From: Marthasterias glacialis
Lineage: Eukaryota; Echinodermata; Asteroidea; Forcipulatida; Asteriidae
Direction: 5' to 3'
DNA length: 64,000 bases
Assembly (NCBI GenBank): GCA_911728455.2
Contig: OU452231.1
Location: 8,214,963-8,278,962 of the forward strand
In this document: in pieces, positions 11,231 to 22,339 of the stretch
Position numbering within the stretch: the first letter of the stretch is position 1
How the letters are laid out: each line of letters opens with the position of its first letter
Notes under the pieces: model-generated
What the model was told of the DNA's origin: nothing
The model's input: the letters and a program-made list of their open reading frames with translations, nothing else
The model's database searches: none
Translations under genes and position numbers: made by a program

Positions 11231-13308
11231 GTTTTTTAATATTTTATTACAATTTACTTCTTTTTCTTCTCCCCACAAGTTTCAGCCAAAAAAGATCCAC
11301 TCTTCAAGCTTTAAACAAAGTTAGATTTACACAAATACCACACCATTGTAGTGACGTCATAATGACGTCATCGGGTGATGAATTACACCAACCTAAAGTT
11401 CAATATTTCAAAAAGTCATAACTCAATAACCACATGCCAAAAATAACAGTCTTTACGTCACCCAGTAGTAAGCTGAACGGCCTGAAACAATAACACAGAC
11501 ATAACCCCGGTTTAACCTTTTTAAAGGTCAAAACCGGAAGTTGAGAACTTCAAAAATTCATATCTCAATTACTATCATTGGACCACAATTGTTTTACTTC
11601 AGGTCGTAGATCTTTGAGCCTGCTCAAATGTTTGCACAGAGCTAATATTACCAATTCATCTTACCGAGTAAAGTGTGTGTGAGAGCTTAATTTAATTCCG
11701 GAAGAGACATTTTGTGAACTAAATCTACAATTCAGTATTTGGGGGGGGGGGTTTCTTCTCGTCCATTTGTATTTTGTGACGGGAGTCAGCTTGCGTCCCC
11801 GTTGTTTCATCTATTTCTGGCCGTTTGTGGCAGTTTGTTAAAGTAGCCATTATAATGTGACTTGCAAGCTAACAAAAATGCATGTACCGATTCAACTCAT
11901 GGTGTCTATTTGCTGTTGGTGTGTATTTGCCTTAAACTTATCGTTGGTGGCGCACTAACTCGATGATGGAGTTGATTTCTTATCCAGTTTACAGTCGACA
12001 ACACAGGATCAAGCTGGAGTTGTTCCATCATTTAAAACTATAATGCCTTCTTGTCGAGAGTGTGATCAGCTATATATATTTTCTAGCGAGCTTTCTTTGA
12101 CGTTCTTTTGTTTTTGCTCTCTTCGCTATATTTACTTGTAAACGCAAAACATTAAATTTTGCAACATGCTACCGTTTCAAATATGCAAGCCCGACAAAAA
12201 TGTATTTACCCCGATGTAACTTATAATATTGTTACATTATTCATTTATTTTATTTTTGGAGTGAACAAAGTTAACTTGACTAAAACGGGATTTGAACGTG
12301 CGACCTCTGGATTAACGTGCCGGTGTGACAGGAGATGTTGTATTACCGCCCTAGAGGTTCTGTCCCCCGATACGGCATTTTGTTTAGCGCCCTCCTTTGA
12401 CTCAACTTATGTAGGCCTTCGGAGAAAAACAAATTAAAAATCTAAACAAAATGTGTTTTAGTTTACTTGTTCCTCCCCCCCCCCCCATAGGTCTTTTGTT
12501 GACTGATGTTTTATAAAACACATAGACTGGTATATTGCGGTCACTGGTGCCATGGAGCAATAAGGTCTGTCTCCCCTTAGGCCTGCTTTTAAATTCCATT
12601 GATTTAGTTTTCAAAAGACTCCAAAGTCTCAGATCTTTTACAGTTTATACGTTTGAATCAAAGAAACGCCTTTGAACAATGAATTGTTTCACACAAACTT
12701 ATGCCAACTTTGGAACCGGAAGTAGCAATCACTTTGCGCGTGCTGCAGCGGATGCGCAGGCGTGTGACGTAATGACTTACCAACATGACTAACACTGGTC
12801 GCAGTAAAAGGTCAATCCGGATCACCCGCAAAATCATAAGCGCAATGTCTTGACGCGCGTCTAGTTGACGGTGGCGCAAATTTAATGCAATAGCCTGTTT
12901 TAGTTAACCCCACGTGACCGTGTTTCAGCCAACCAGAACACAGAATCAGACTGATTCTTTTAAATACGATAAGTTGATTAATTTCTGACTCATCAGTTAA
13001 TTTCAAGAGTCAGAACACTTGAGTTTGCGGTCAGACAAACTCTGAATTGCTGGTGTGTTTTTTTGTCTTGGTGGCGTTCTAGGTACTAGCGGGTGTTTAC
13101 TTTCAGTGGCACAACCAGAGTGGTAGGGGGTATGGCGCCCCCTCCTCCCTCTCGCTCAGAACCCTTACCCCAACTACTAACCAAAAACACAAAAACAACC
13201 CAACAAACAAGCAAACAAACAAACAAAAACAACCCGACAAACAAACAGAAAACAAAGAGACAGATAAAAAATGCACAAATCAATGGTTCGATACATAAGC
13301 TCCCCAAA
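11231..13308. other. Intergenic, no gene seen
   Basis: Includes a poly-G run near 11741 and a tRNA-like remnant near 12285-12345 (GGATTTGAACGTGCGACCTC on the plus strand, a degraded B-box in reverse). A poly-C run lies near 12475 and a CAAA-rich stretch at about 13185-13260. No gene is supported. Confidence 0.5.
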
Positions 13309-13738
13309 TAGAACGATTGCGCGACCCATATCACGTGACCTGTAGTGGGTATTAAATGTAAACAAACACGACGTCCTCCATAGGAAAGTGCGGTACCGTA
13401 CAAGATAATTGTTGCGTTTGTCTGTTCGATTTGAGGCTTTTATTTCTCGAAACCTGTGAAAAATATTCCAGAGTTTGTACCAGAGACATTCGAGTGGCTG
13501 AATAAAGCCAGTAAGGACAGTTCCAGCAAGTCTTGGAAATTCTCAAAGGAACGTGTTCACGATGTTGTAGTACTAGTTGCATGCACGATGGAACATTTTG
13601 GGCCAGACGACCGCGATCACACATTTTTCAACACAAGAATTTCACAGTTTTGAAGCTGAAATCATCCAAAGAAAAGGCTTTCCAAAACTCAGACAGGTCA
13701 CTTGATGACATGTAAACATTGGTCGCGCAATCGGTCTA
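13309..13738. mobile_element. TA-flanked inverted-repeat element, about 430 bp
   Basis: Left end TA-GAACGATTGCGCGACC and right end GGTCGCGCAATCGGTC-TA are reverse complements with one mismatch. They are flanked by TA as expected of Tc1/mariner-type insertions. An internal 65-codon + strand frame (13456-13653) exists but resembles no transposase I know. Confidence 0.75.
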
Positions 13739-14680
13739 TTATGTCTTTTCTTCGATTTGTGTTTACGTCACTGATCACTCCCGTGGATCTGTTTCCCGGT
13801 AACAGTGTGACTGTGTTTCATTTCTTCTAATTCCTAGACGCTCCAACCCATGATCCCAATCCTAGGAAAACTAAATGATACATCTGGCCTCACGCTGTCC
13901 ATGGCCTTCAACTACTGATTCAATCTGAGCTCACATGAGGGAAACAGGCAGTGTTTGAGTCTTCTACTGGTCAACGATAGCGAGCGAATGGGGGTTACAT
14001 TTGGAAAACAAATTTGCGTTAACCATTTTTTCCAAATGTGTGTCAGGGGAAGGTACTAAATATCCGCATTGTGGTCTAGATTCTTATGATTCATCCTCCT
14101 TTTTTATGTCCGAATTATTGTCTAAAACATTGTAATTATTCAGAAGCCGACCGTCGAGTCCATTCTTTGTAATTTTTTACATAAATTTAGATTTGTAAAG
14201 GTTGATTCAGTGTTGTGCCAGTCGTTCGTGTCATGTAACAATCAATATGATAGCTTTCTGTTCGGATATTTCCACAGCGTTGAGTCAATCCGGGCAATAT
14301 CGGATAAAATTCAACAGTTTCAGGTGTTCACCCGAAATTATTACCAAGGGGCCGTTCAAAGTGTCCAACATTTAAAAGACCTCTTCCCTCCTTCTGACTA
14401 TACCGGTAAACTCTTCCATGCGACTCTCCTGGTGTCAGAGTTTCTTTTTCATAAATAGTGCGCTGGAGAAAACAAAGACAATGAATGAAGAAAAAAGAGA
14501 CCTGGATAAACCTTCACGTCGCCCAAAGGAAACCAAATCAAGAAACCTGAAGTGAACACCGACGATTTATAGGAGAAGCCCAAAACAACTAACCATGATC
14601 ACTACATTTAAACAATATTGAGTTTTTACCAGTATTTTTTTGAAATACTCATTAATTTCAGCTAGTTTAGCATGTTTAGC
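13739..14680. other. Intergenic, no gene seen
   Basis: No repeats or exon-like blocks stand out. The 82-codon frame at 14210-14458 has no recognisable motif. Confidence 0.5.
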
Positions 14681-14800
14681 AATTACGGGATGGTAAGTCG
14701 TAATTACGAGATAATAAGTCGTGTTTACGAGCCACGGTATAATAAGTCGTAATTACGAGATAATAAGAGATAATAAGTCGTATTTACGAGATAATACGTT
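14681..14800. repeat. Short tandem repeat of AATTACGAGATAATAAGTCG
   Basis: About four to five copies of a roughly 20-25-bp unit, TAAGTCGTAATTACGAGATAA, with variants TCGTGTTTACGAG and TCGTATTTACGAG. The core CGTAATTACG is palindromic. Confidence 0.85.
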
Positions 14801-15829
14801 GAAAATATATACTTCATAAAATTAAAACACACTTTCAAAAAAAAACCTCCAATATATTTATATATACATGTATTGTAATGCACTGCTTTGCTTGATTTTG
14901 ACAAGTTGACATGCTTTACAGTGCCATTCTGTAGTTTCCGGGGGCATGCTTTTTCAATAACGACAAAGCTCCACCTCCCTTTTTCAACTCTTCCGTCACG
15001 TCATTTCATTCAGTTTTTTCCCTTTATTCCAGATTTGCACATGTCCATGATTATTCTAACATACATGAAGTCATTTACAAACAGTTTTTTCAGCCCCTGC
15101 GCCGTGCGTCACTAATACCGTCTAATTCCAATTCACATTCAAAAAGTCAATTCACGATAACGTAAATGCACAATGAACATTTCCATGCGGAACAACATCC
15201 CCAAACAGAAGTTCAACTACAAAGGCTATTCGTCATTATACGCAGAAAAGTTTTCAATCACGCGCGGGCAAGCACACAACAATGACAGGAATTGTATCAG
15301 AATAATGCGTCTTAGATTCGTTCTGAAATCTATATTTGAGAGAGTTTTTTTCCCCAGAATAATCAAAGAATATTAGTTATTAGTCAAAGGTTTTTTACTG
15401 GAGAAAAATATTTGTGCTATTTTAAGGATGAAGGGTTATAAGACTATTATTGCAAATTCGTTCTACTTTGCAAATGCCAAGAAGCTCCAAATGTCATAAA
15501 AGTTTTAAGGTTATAAAAGTCTAACAAACTTTTTTTACTTGTATATATTGTTTTATTTATTTTTTTATTCAGACGACATTTTCTGCTTTTTTGATTTGAA
15601 AATATTTAAATTATTAGTTATTTGCCGTTTAGCGGGACGGCAACCTTCTTCAAAATGCAATGACTCTATGTTTGGGTTGGTTTCAAAACATAAAATATTT
15701 TACCAAAGATGTCTGAAAATTGATGTCTTTTGTCATGCACGGTATAGAAGCAACTTACAGATAAAAATTACCCAGCATTTATTTACACACGATCAACAAA
15801 ACTATACCAAATACCAGAGTTGAATAGCT
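14801..15829. other. Intergenic, no gene seen
   Basis: T-rich sequence with chance frames only. Confidence 0.5.
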
Positions 15830-16053
15830 TTAGGGCCATGTAACACGAGGCAATTTACAGGCAACCAGTTCCAGGCAATCTCCAAGAAGAACAGACATTC
15901 ACGTTTCAAATTTTCGCTTGATTTTCTTAAAGGATTGTAAGACATTGTTAAAAATGTAACTCCTGCGCTACCAAAGTGTTTCCTCTTGCATGCATTTGCG
16001 GTTGGTTGTCTCCAAGTTGCCAGTAAAAATTGCCCAGTGTGACATGGCCCTAA
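15830..16053. mobile_element. MITE-like element, TTAGGGCCATGT ends (copy 1)
   Basis: Starts TTAGGGCCATGTAACACG and ends CAGTGTGACATGGCCCTAA. The terminal inverted repeats of about 38 bp include the inner GGCAATTT and GGCAACC blocks. A second copy in SLU7 intron 9 (53971-54188) is in the opposite orientation. Confidence 0.85.
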
Positions 16054-16082
16054 GTTTTTATTATTATTTCTGGTACTGAAAC

Positions 16083-16345
16083 CAAGGAACCCTCAAAAAT
16101 GTCTAGCACCGTAACTCGTACGTAGGCTTGAAGACACATGTGAAGAGAAAATGTTGAAGAAATCTCAGTTTTTGTTTTAGATGTGGCAGGAAGACCCCAA
16201 CTGGGAAAACACACGCACTCAGGTATACTAAAAACCCAATCCACATGCAAGGCTTCGGTCCGAACTGAGATTCGAACCGGGGTCCACAGAGGTGAAAAGC
16301 AGGGAAGAAAGCCTTCAGCCAACCTGAATGCAAATTTAAGTTGTA
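16083..16345 (-). mobile_element. tRNA-derived SINE-like repeat, family 2 (copy 1)
   Basis: Read on the minus strand it begins with GGTTGGCTGAAGGC, an A-box-like block. An RNA polymerase III B-box follows (CGGTTCGAATCTCAG). The tail continues towards GGGTTCC. A second copy with the same order is at 54225-54420. It is not a functional tRNA: no cloverleaf pairing is evident. Confidence 0.65.
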
Positions 16346-17071
16346 AATGAAAAGCGTAACAAATCGTTGGTTTTTGTGAAGGGTAATTGTTAGGTTTCAT
16401 CCGCGAGTTATCGAAAAATGCCAATTACAACCAGCTTTTGTAATTCCCAACAAAATTCGCGTTTTCGAGAAGAAAACTTGAAAGCGACTAACGTTTGTAG
16501 GATAGCGTCAGGGATATTTTGCGCATTCATGTTCATATCTAGTCCAATTTGACAAATCAAACTAAGGGCTGAGTTTTGAAGATTAGTTGTTGTTTTTTTG
16601 TTTTGTTTTTTTCCGCACACTGCAGGTAAATTCAGTCAGATATTTCTCAGGAGACCAGCCGCCATGCTGTTATCAAGTTTGTAAAGAAGAAAACAAAAAT
16701 GTAAACAGCTGTTGCAAACTGCTTACAAACAAAAAAATGACCCGTGGTATAAATGCAAAAAAATTGTCACGGCCCACATGTTTCGACCCTCGGAAGAAAC
16801 TGGGGAATAAGGCGCCTCCAGACTCTTCAACCACGTGGTCTGAATATCTAAGAAGAAAATAATTGGGGGAAAAAACAACATTTTAATTAAGTTATGAATC
16901 CAACCTACCGGGCGAAATAATACGACAGCGATAGGTTGGATGACCGCCCGAACAAAGTTTGCAAATAATTTAATTCAATTCCGAAACCAAAATCTGTTGT
17001 TGGTGTTTGCTTGAGGCAGTATTATTATATGATTTGTACATAGAATCATGGTGACTATTTCACCAGTCACC

Positions 17072-17479
17072 TTAAAGGTTCACTGAAATAAACAGTATTC
17101 GCGCTTTTATGTTACACCTTATAATTTTTATAAAACGATTCACTTGTAGGAAATCATTTTTTGCATTCCTGTGTATTTTTGCATAATTTGTTTTCTTTAA
17201 AAAATTAAAAGTCTTCAGGAATGCCCACAAAAATAGGCCACTTGCTAACAATGGCTGGATTCTCAACGTGACATCACATGTATTACATAATGTTTCCTGA
17301 GCTATTCCACAAAACAATTGTTCTGGGATTGGGTCTGCCAAAAGAATGACAAATATGTGTTATTCTATTAACACATTCATTCTTGGTTGTAATGCATGTG
17401 ATGTCACGTGAATCGTTTTATAAAAAATATAAGGTGTAACATAAAAGCAGGAATACTTTTTATTTCAGTGAACCTTTAA
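17072..17479. mobile_element. TTAA-flanked inverted-repeat element (piggyBac-type MITE)
   Basis: The two ends form terminal inverted repeats of about 72 bp, from TTAAAGGTTCACTGAAATAA inward to AAAACGATTCAC, with few mismatches. TTAA is present at both outer edges, the target site of piggyBac-type transposases. No transposase frame lies inside, so it would be non-autonomous. Confidence 0.8.
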
Positions 17480-17550
17480 CATTGACACACAGTATCAGGG
17501 TACATCAGTCTGTGTATTACGGAAGCGTATTGCCGCCAAGTGAATAAAAG

Positions 17551-17637
17551 TGTACGTACACGATAAGTCCAAACTTATCGTGTACGTACACGATAAGTTA
17601 TCATGTACATACACGACAATTATCGTGTACGTACACG
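17551..17637. repeat. Palindromic tandem repeat TTATCGTGTACGTACACGATAA
   Basis: Several overlapping copies of the self-complementary unit CGTGTACGTACACG with AAGTTATC spacers. Each unit can fold on itself. Confidence 0.85.
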
Positions 17638-17747
17638 GTTTTCGGACGCCCGATCCCTTAATATAATATAATACTCGAATTTGAGCTATTCAATGCTGTA
17701 TAGAAAATGCTTTCTTTTTTGAGTAAAACGAGAATACCTAATTCGTG

Positions 17748-17786
17748 AAAACACTGTGTGGACGTGGGTAAGTCCACACAGTGTTT
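17748..17786. repeat. Perfect hairpin AACACTGTGTGGAC
   Basis: A 14-base stem (AACACTGTGTGGAC, returning as GTCCACACAGTGTT) around the loop GTGGGTAA. Downstream to about 17960 are CTTGTGGAG and CTCCACAAG blocks in inverted arrangement, resembling the repeat at 58114-58245. Confidence 0.7.
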
Positions 17787-18409
17787 CATACATTCTCATT
17801 TTTGCATCCTTGTGGAGACCTCTATCGTTCTTTCCTTTGTCCCTGTGCTTTATATTTTCTCGTAGACTTTGTACACAAATTTCCTTGTGGAGCATCGCTC
17901 TCTTTAGAAATCTCCCGTCGAGACCAATTGTTCTTGCGCTTCTCCTTTTGTCAGGACTCCACAAGGGAGCCAATTCGAGCACAAGCTCCTATAAGTGTGT
18001 ACATCTTTTGTTCTCAGGTCCACACTTCGTACGTAGCGCTTAAACACTAGTAATCAACCTGTCTTTCTTCCCTGTACCTCCTACGGGTTTTTAATCGACA
18101 AACCCAGGGTTCGTCCGGGGGTATGAATTACTCACTCCTTCCCGAATAAGTGGAAAAGGACACCATTCACCTATTTGTCAAATTTTTCGTTTTGTTATTT
18201 TGGCCTCGACTTTGATCGTTTCTGCACAGGTTGTTTGTACTTGTGGAAGTGCCTGGTATGGTATAATATTTGTTGACACTCACCGTCACCGGATACGTTG
18301 TATTGTACATCACCGGCAGCCCACGTTAATAAGCAAAATCACTCGTATTATACGGTGCTTTTATGATTTCACACCTATGTAATATAAAGGGCTTGGGATA
18401 TTCGCGTTT

Positions 18410-18740
18410 TTGTTGAACTGTTGTACACCCATAGCCACTCGAGGTGTGGGCTACAAATCAGCTGTTTTCCCCAGGGGCTATTGCCACCTACTCCTGGGGC
18501 TGAAACAGAGTAACCCCCTTTACAGTCCGTAAGGATGTAGGCTTGGGTATCATCCATCAGAAGCCTGGCTGGTAGAGCAGAAAGCTCTACCTCCCCAACT
18601 TTTGCGAAGAAATGATGGTTAAGTGCCTTGCTCAAGGACACAAGTGTCATGACTGGGACTCGAACCCACACTCCGATGACTCAGCCACCAGAGCTTGAGT
18701 CCGACGCACTAGCCACTCGCCACGACACGCTACTAATGAT
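18410..18740 (-). mobile_element. tRNA-derived SINE, family 1 (full-length copy)
   Basis: Read on the minus strand it starts GTGGCGAGTGGCTAGTGCG (A-box TGGCGAGTGG). It continues to GGGTTCGAGTCCC (B-box), then ATGACACTTGTGTCCTTGAG and CAAGGCACTTAACC, followed by a body of about 190 bp. Pol III A and B boxes with correct spacing identify the head. Related copies are at 37405-37600, 62682-62870 and in part at 49130-49245. Confidence 0.75.
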
Positions 18741-21120
18741 GTCATACAAGAGTAAATCCGAATGAACTTATAACGTAGCTTATCTTTTTTTGTTATTACA
18801 AATTGTTTGTTCGTGAGGGTTTTCGGAGTTTCGTGGCTGAGCACTCTAGTGCAACGGACATGAGCAGCACCGTAACTTGGGTAAAATTTTAGGGTGCACA
18901 AGGGGGAGCACCATTTTTCCTAGGGGGCACTTTTGGCAAATGAAATTTGTAGCTTCCCTTTTGTATTTTTTCTAAAAAAAAAAAAGCACCAATTAGCGCT
19001 CGTCTGACGTGTTGAGATAAAACAAAATACATTCTGCGTGTAAATAATACACAAAATGTTTTCTAAAAACATTTGAAATTACTGCATAAAAGCTATAAAA
19101 AAATGTAACATTTTATTCTGATAATTATTAATCTAAAAAGTCCAGATTTCAAATGGTGGGAGGCACCCGGGGGGGGGGGGGGGGGGCACGGACATCAGTT
19201 GGGGCACGTACACCCCCCCCCCCGCCCTTGTGCCCCCATTTAGTTACGCCACCGGACATGAGTTTTGGCTTTAATATTCGAGTAAGCTGGCAATAGCTCT
19301 TTTTGTAAGATGGGTTTCCGTGTTGTTTGCATTTCACCACATTCTGTGTTTTTCTTAATTTTGACAATTGTTTCTGTTGCTTTGTTACCCCCGTGATTAA
19401 AAGGCTGTCAACTAAAAGTTTGTAAAGTTATTGTTTGTTTGGCTGTGGTTGTACCATATCTGTCCGACGTTTAGTTAGGCCACCTATTGCAGGAGATCAC
19501 CCCTTTTTTATGTAAATTATTCACTCTTCTGAACTGACCACGGGCAGCCATCTTTTTGTTCAAAATCACTCTACTTAGAGGTACATAAACCCAGAGCTAG
19601 TCCAGACACAATTTCTCCCCAGAATATTTAACCTTATATCACAGGCAAATACGAATGAGAAAAGCACATACCAAAGAAACACATTTGAATGCATCAAACA
19701 TTTCAAAAATATTTGCGAAGTGATGAAATTGAATGGTTGACTAGCCTCTTGCTGCCGGCTTTTTACGAAACTTCAAATGGAATGATCTGTGCCACCTAAT
19801 GCATTCGAATAATCTTTGACCAGTGAGTGCTTAACTGTTGAAATTGTATGAAATTGTACTGATTGTTGAATGCTGATGCAACCGTGCATTTATTTAAAAC
19901 AAAGTTGAATGAGCCGGGTGTTAAATTGAATGAGGTTTTTTTAAATTGGCCGGGGAAATTTGTATTACTGTTACTATTGTTTTAAAATCAAGTGTTCGAC
20001 AAAGGTTGACGTAACCGAAGCACACGCAAGTTCCATGAAGTGCCCATTGTCCACTAGTATCAATGTTAGTTCCTGTTTGACGAGGTCATTTCATTTTGAG
20101 TTCGTATTTTGTTTCCTGGAGGGTGACATAATGTTGTGTCTTTTTTGGGGGGAGGTGGGGTTGTTGGGGTGATGTGGTTGTTTTCAACTTAGTTTGTCAT
20201 GATTTCACCAATGAAAAAACATTTCGAAAATGTTGTCCGTATGGCCCCAATTTAGCTGTCACGCGGATCGGCTACCGGTATTGATTTTTTTTTTTTTTTT
20301 TTTAAGGTTTGTGAGTTGGTTCTAGTGGTAATTGTTATTAGTTGCTAGGCGTTATTCATTAACTGGAAGAACCGAAGGTGAACCCTTAAAGCAATCAAAC
20401 AGGTAGAAATTGTATATAGCAAATAAAAATACTATTTAGATCAACGTGATAAAGTGGTTGAAAAGAAATAAAAGAAAGGTAATTATATATATATATATAT
20501 ATTAACAATTAACAATAAAAAAATTTGAGTGCGAATATGCCCACTCATGATTATCAAGTTGAATATCAATCCTCGAAAGAAATATTTCGATCTGAAATAC
20601 GATCAAGAGGATGGTAGTCTAACACACCCACTCGCCGTTGCTGATTTCATGGATGTACTCAAAACATTAAACAGTTCGTACTAACAGTTTGTTTTTACTA
20701 AAAACTTAACTATCAACTAAGATGAAAGTTCCATAGGTCAGTAGCCCCTTTCACACTATGCTTTTCCCGGGGATAAAACCATAGACAAATCCACAACATC
20801 ACTTTCTTTCAGCAGAAACTAAAGACACACTTGTTCACACTTGCTTTTTCAACATTTTCAAAGAATGTCAATCTAATCTCTTCTTGACTGGCGCCTTTGA
20901 ATTTAAACATTTAAGTGCGCCTTACAAATGCAGTACCACTAGTATTAAGAGAGAAAAAATGAAGTACTTTTCATTAGAAATTGGTAGGGGCCTACTTGTA
21001 TTTTTATTTGTGTAGAATTTTGGGTAAATCAACCCCTTTGCCCGCCCTTAACCAAAGAGTCCCCAATATGCCTATGATGGGTCGTTTATACGTTTTCTTG
21101 TATGGTTTAATTGTTGTTGT
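18741..21120. other. Intergenic, simple repeats only
   Basis: Holds a poly-G run at 19168-19187 with a nearby poly-C run at 19211-19221, a poly-T run at about 20286-20303, and an (AT)n tract at 20484-20503. No gene was seen. Confidence 0.55.
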
Positions 21121-21121
21121 T

Positions 21122-21166
21122 ATACCATGGAGGTAGAAATTAAATTTCGACCTCCATGGTTATACC
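21122..21166. repeat. Palindrome ACCATGGAGGT...ACCTCCATGGT
   Basis: ATACCATGGAGGTAGAAATT is followed after a few bases by its near reverse complement ending CCTCCATGGTTATACC. This is a hairpin of about 18 base pairs. Confidence 0.8.
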
Positions 21167-21470
21167 AAGGTAACAGATTGTGAATTTTTAGTGGTCGAGA
21201 ACCAGCCACGTGATGTGTTACAAAGAGGCATGCACATGGCGCGTGTGCTCAGGAGGGGAACATGGAGTGATGTATGTACCCCAGGGTACGTTACCTGATC
21301 GTGCCCCTGGGGACGAGGTTGAGGGAAATTTCGGGTAAAAGTGCTTGGATTGTTCAAATAAACGGAAATGCAATGTTCAAAAATAATTAAATAAAGAAAA
21401 AATTCCTTTATAATGTTTGCTGCCCGCTTCTGTATTATTACCTCGGTGTAACAAAACAAGTTTTGCCCGC

Positions 21471-21592
21471 TGTGTGATGGGGTCCATGGGTTTTGTACAG
21501 TCTCCCCGAGGCAAATGGCATCCTCGGGGCTTCGCCTCTGGTGCCATTTACCGTTGTTTTACAAAACACCATGGACGCCATCACAGCCTGCA
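21471..21592. repeat. Nested inverted repeat
   Basis: Outer arms TGTGATGGGGTCCATGGG/TTTTGTA and TTTACAAAACACCATGGACG/CCATCACA pair with few mismatches. Between them a GC-rich inner hairpin is built on CCCGAGGCAAATGGCA and its complement. This is a probable fold-back element. Confidence 0.75.
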
Positions 21593-21659
21593 ACAACTTG
21601 TATGTTATTAACTTTTGAGGTCCGGTTTCACACAGTTAGAGTAAATTAACTGAGGAACT

Positions 21660-21828
21660 TGGGGTGACATTTATAAGGACGTGAGGTAGCACTAGTAGTC
21701 ATGTAAAGGTAAAACGAAAAGGGGACTTCTGCTCGTTAAAACGCTTGCGAAATATTTGTAGTATATATAGGCTACTTGTCACCGCGAGGACAAAAGTCTT
21801 GATTTAACGGTTTTGTAAGTTTAATTAG
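21660..21828. repeat. Direct repeat, left copy
   Basis: About 160 bp (TTATAAGGACGTGAGGTAGC ... ACGGTTTTGTAAGTTTA) that recurs at 22180-22325 with substitutions and small deletions. The pair flanks the large hairpin at 21828-21991. Confidence 0.75.
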
Positions 21829-21991
21829 GGAATAACAGTGCGAGGACCCGGTCTTCACTGCTTGGTAATGACCGGGGTGGTGGCTGGCCGCTGTTAACGA
21901 CCAAGCCGGAGGCGCGGTCGTTAACAGCGGCCAGCCACCACCCAAGGTCATTACCAAGCAGTGAAGACCGGGTCCTCGCACTGTTATTCCC
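21828..21991. mobile_element. Large near-perfect fold-back (75-bp arms, 13-bp loop)
   Basis: The left arm 21828-21902 starts GGGAATAACAGTGCGAGGAC. The right arm 21916-21991 ends in its reverse complement, GTCCTCGCACTGTTATTCCC. Only one or two mismatches are visible, and the loop is AAGCCGGAGGCGC. The GC content is well above that of its surroundings. The small number of mismatches suggests recent insertion or active arm homogenisation. Confidence 0.9.
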
Positions 21992-22179
21992 ATTAATAAA
22001 TACCTTTTTAACGAAATAAACGGCTAAAATCGTCCATTTTGTAACTTTTCTTTCTCGGCGATACTTTCTTGTTTTGTTAGCCGGTCTTTATATCGCCGTT
22101 AATACACCCCCACGTGATCACGTTTTGACCAATCAGAATCCACAAACTGTCCTAGGTATTTATTAATTGAGGGTAACAG

Positions 22180-22325
22180 TTATGTACTTATAAGGACATG
22201 AAGTAGCACTAGTATTCATGTTAAGGTGAAACGAAACTGGGACTTTTGCTCGAAATGTTTGTAGTATGGGCTGTCACCGCGGAGAAAGAGTCCCGGTTGA
22301 ACGGTTTTGATAAGTTTACTGGTGC
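22180..22325. repeat. Direct repeat, right copy
   Basis: Partner of 21660-21828, same orientation. Confidence 0.75.
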
Positions 22326-22339
22326 GTCACTGCTCAGAA

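Noticed and set aside
10857..11421. Open frames on both strands over the 48-bp repeat
   Set aside because: The frames exist only because the repeat lacks stops. They show the same amino-acid strings in each copy and no other coding sign.
13456..13653. 65-codon frame inside the TA-flanked element
   Set aside because: No catalytic triad or helix-turn-helix recognised. The element is probably non-autonomous.
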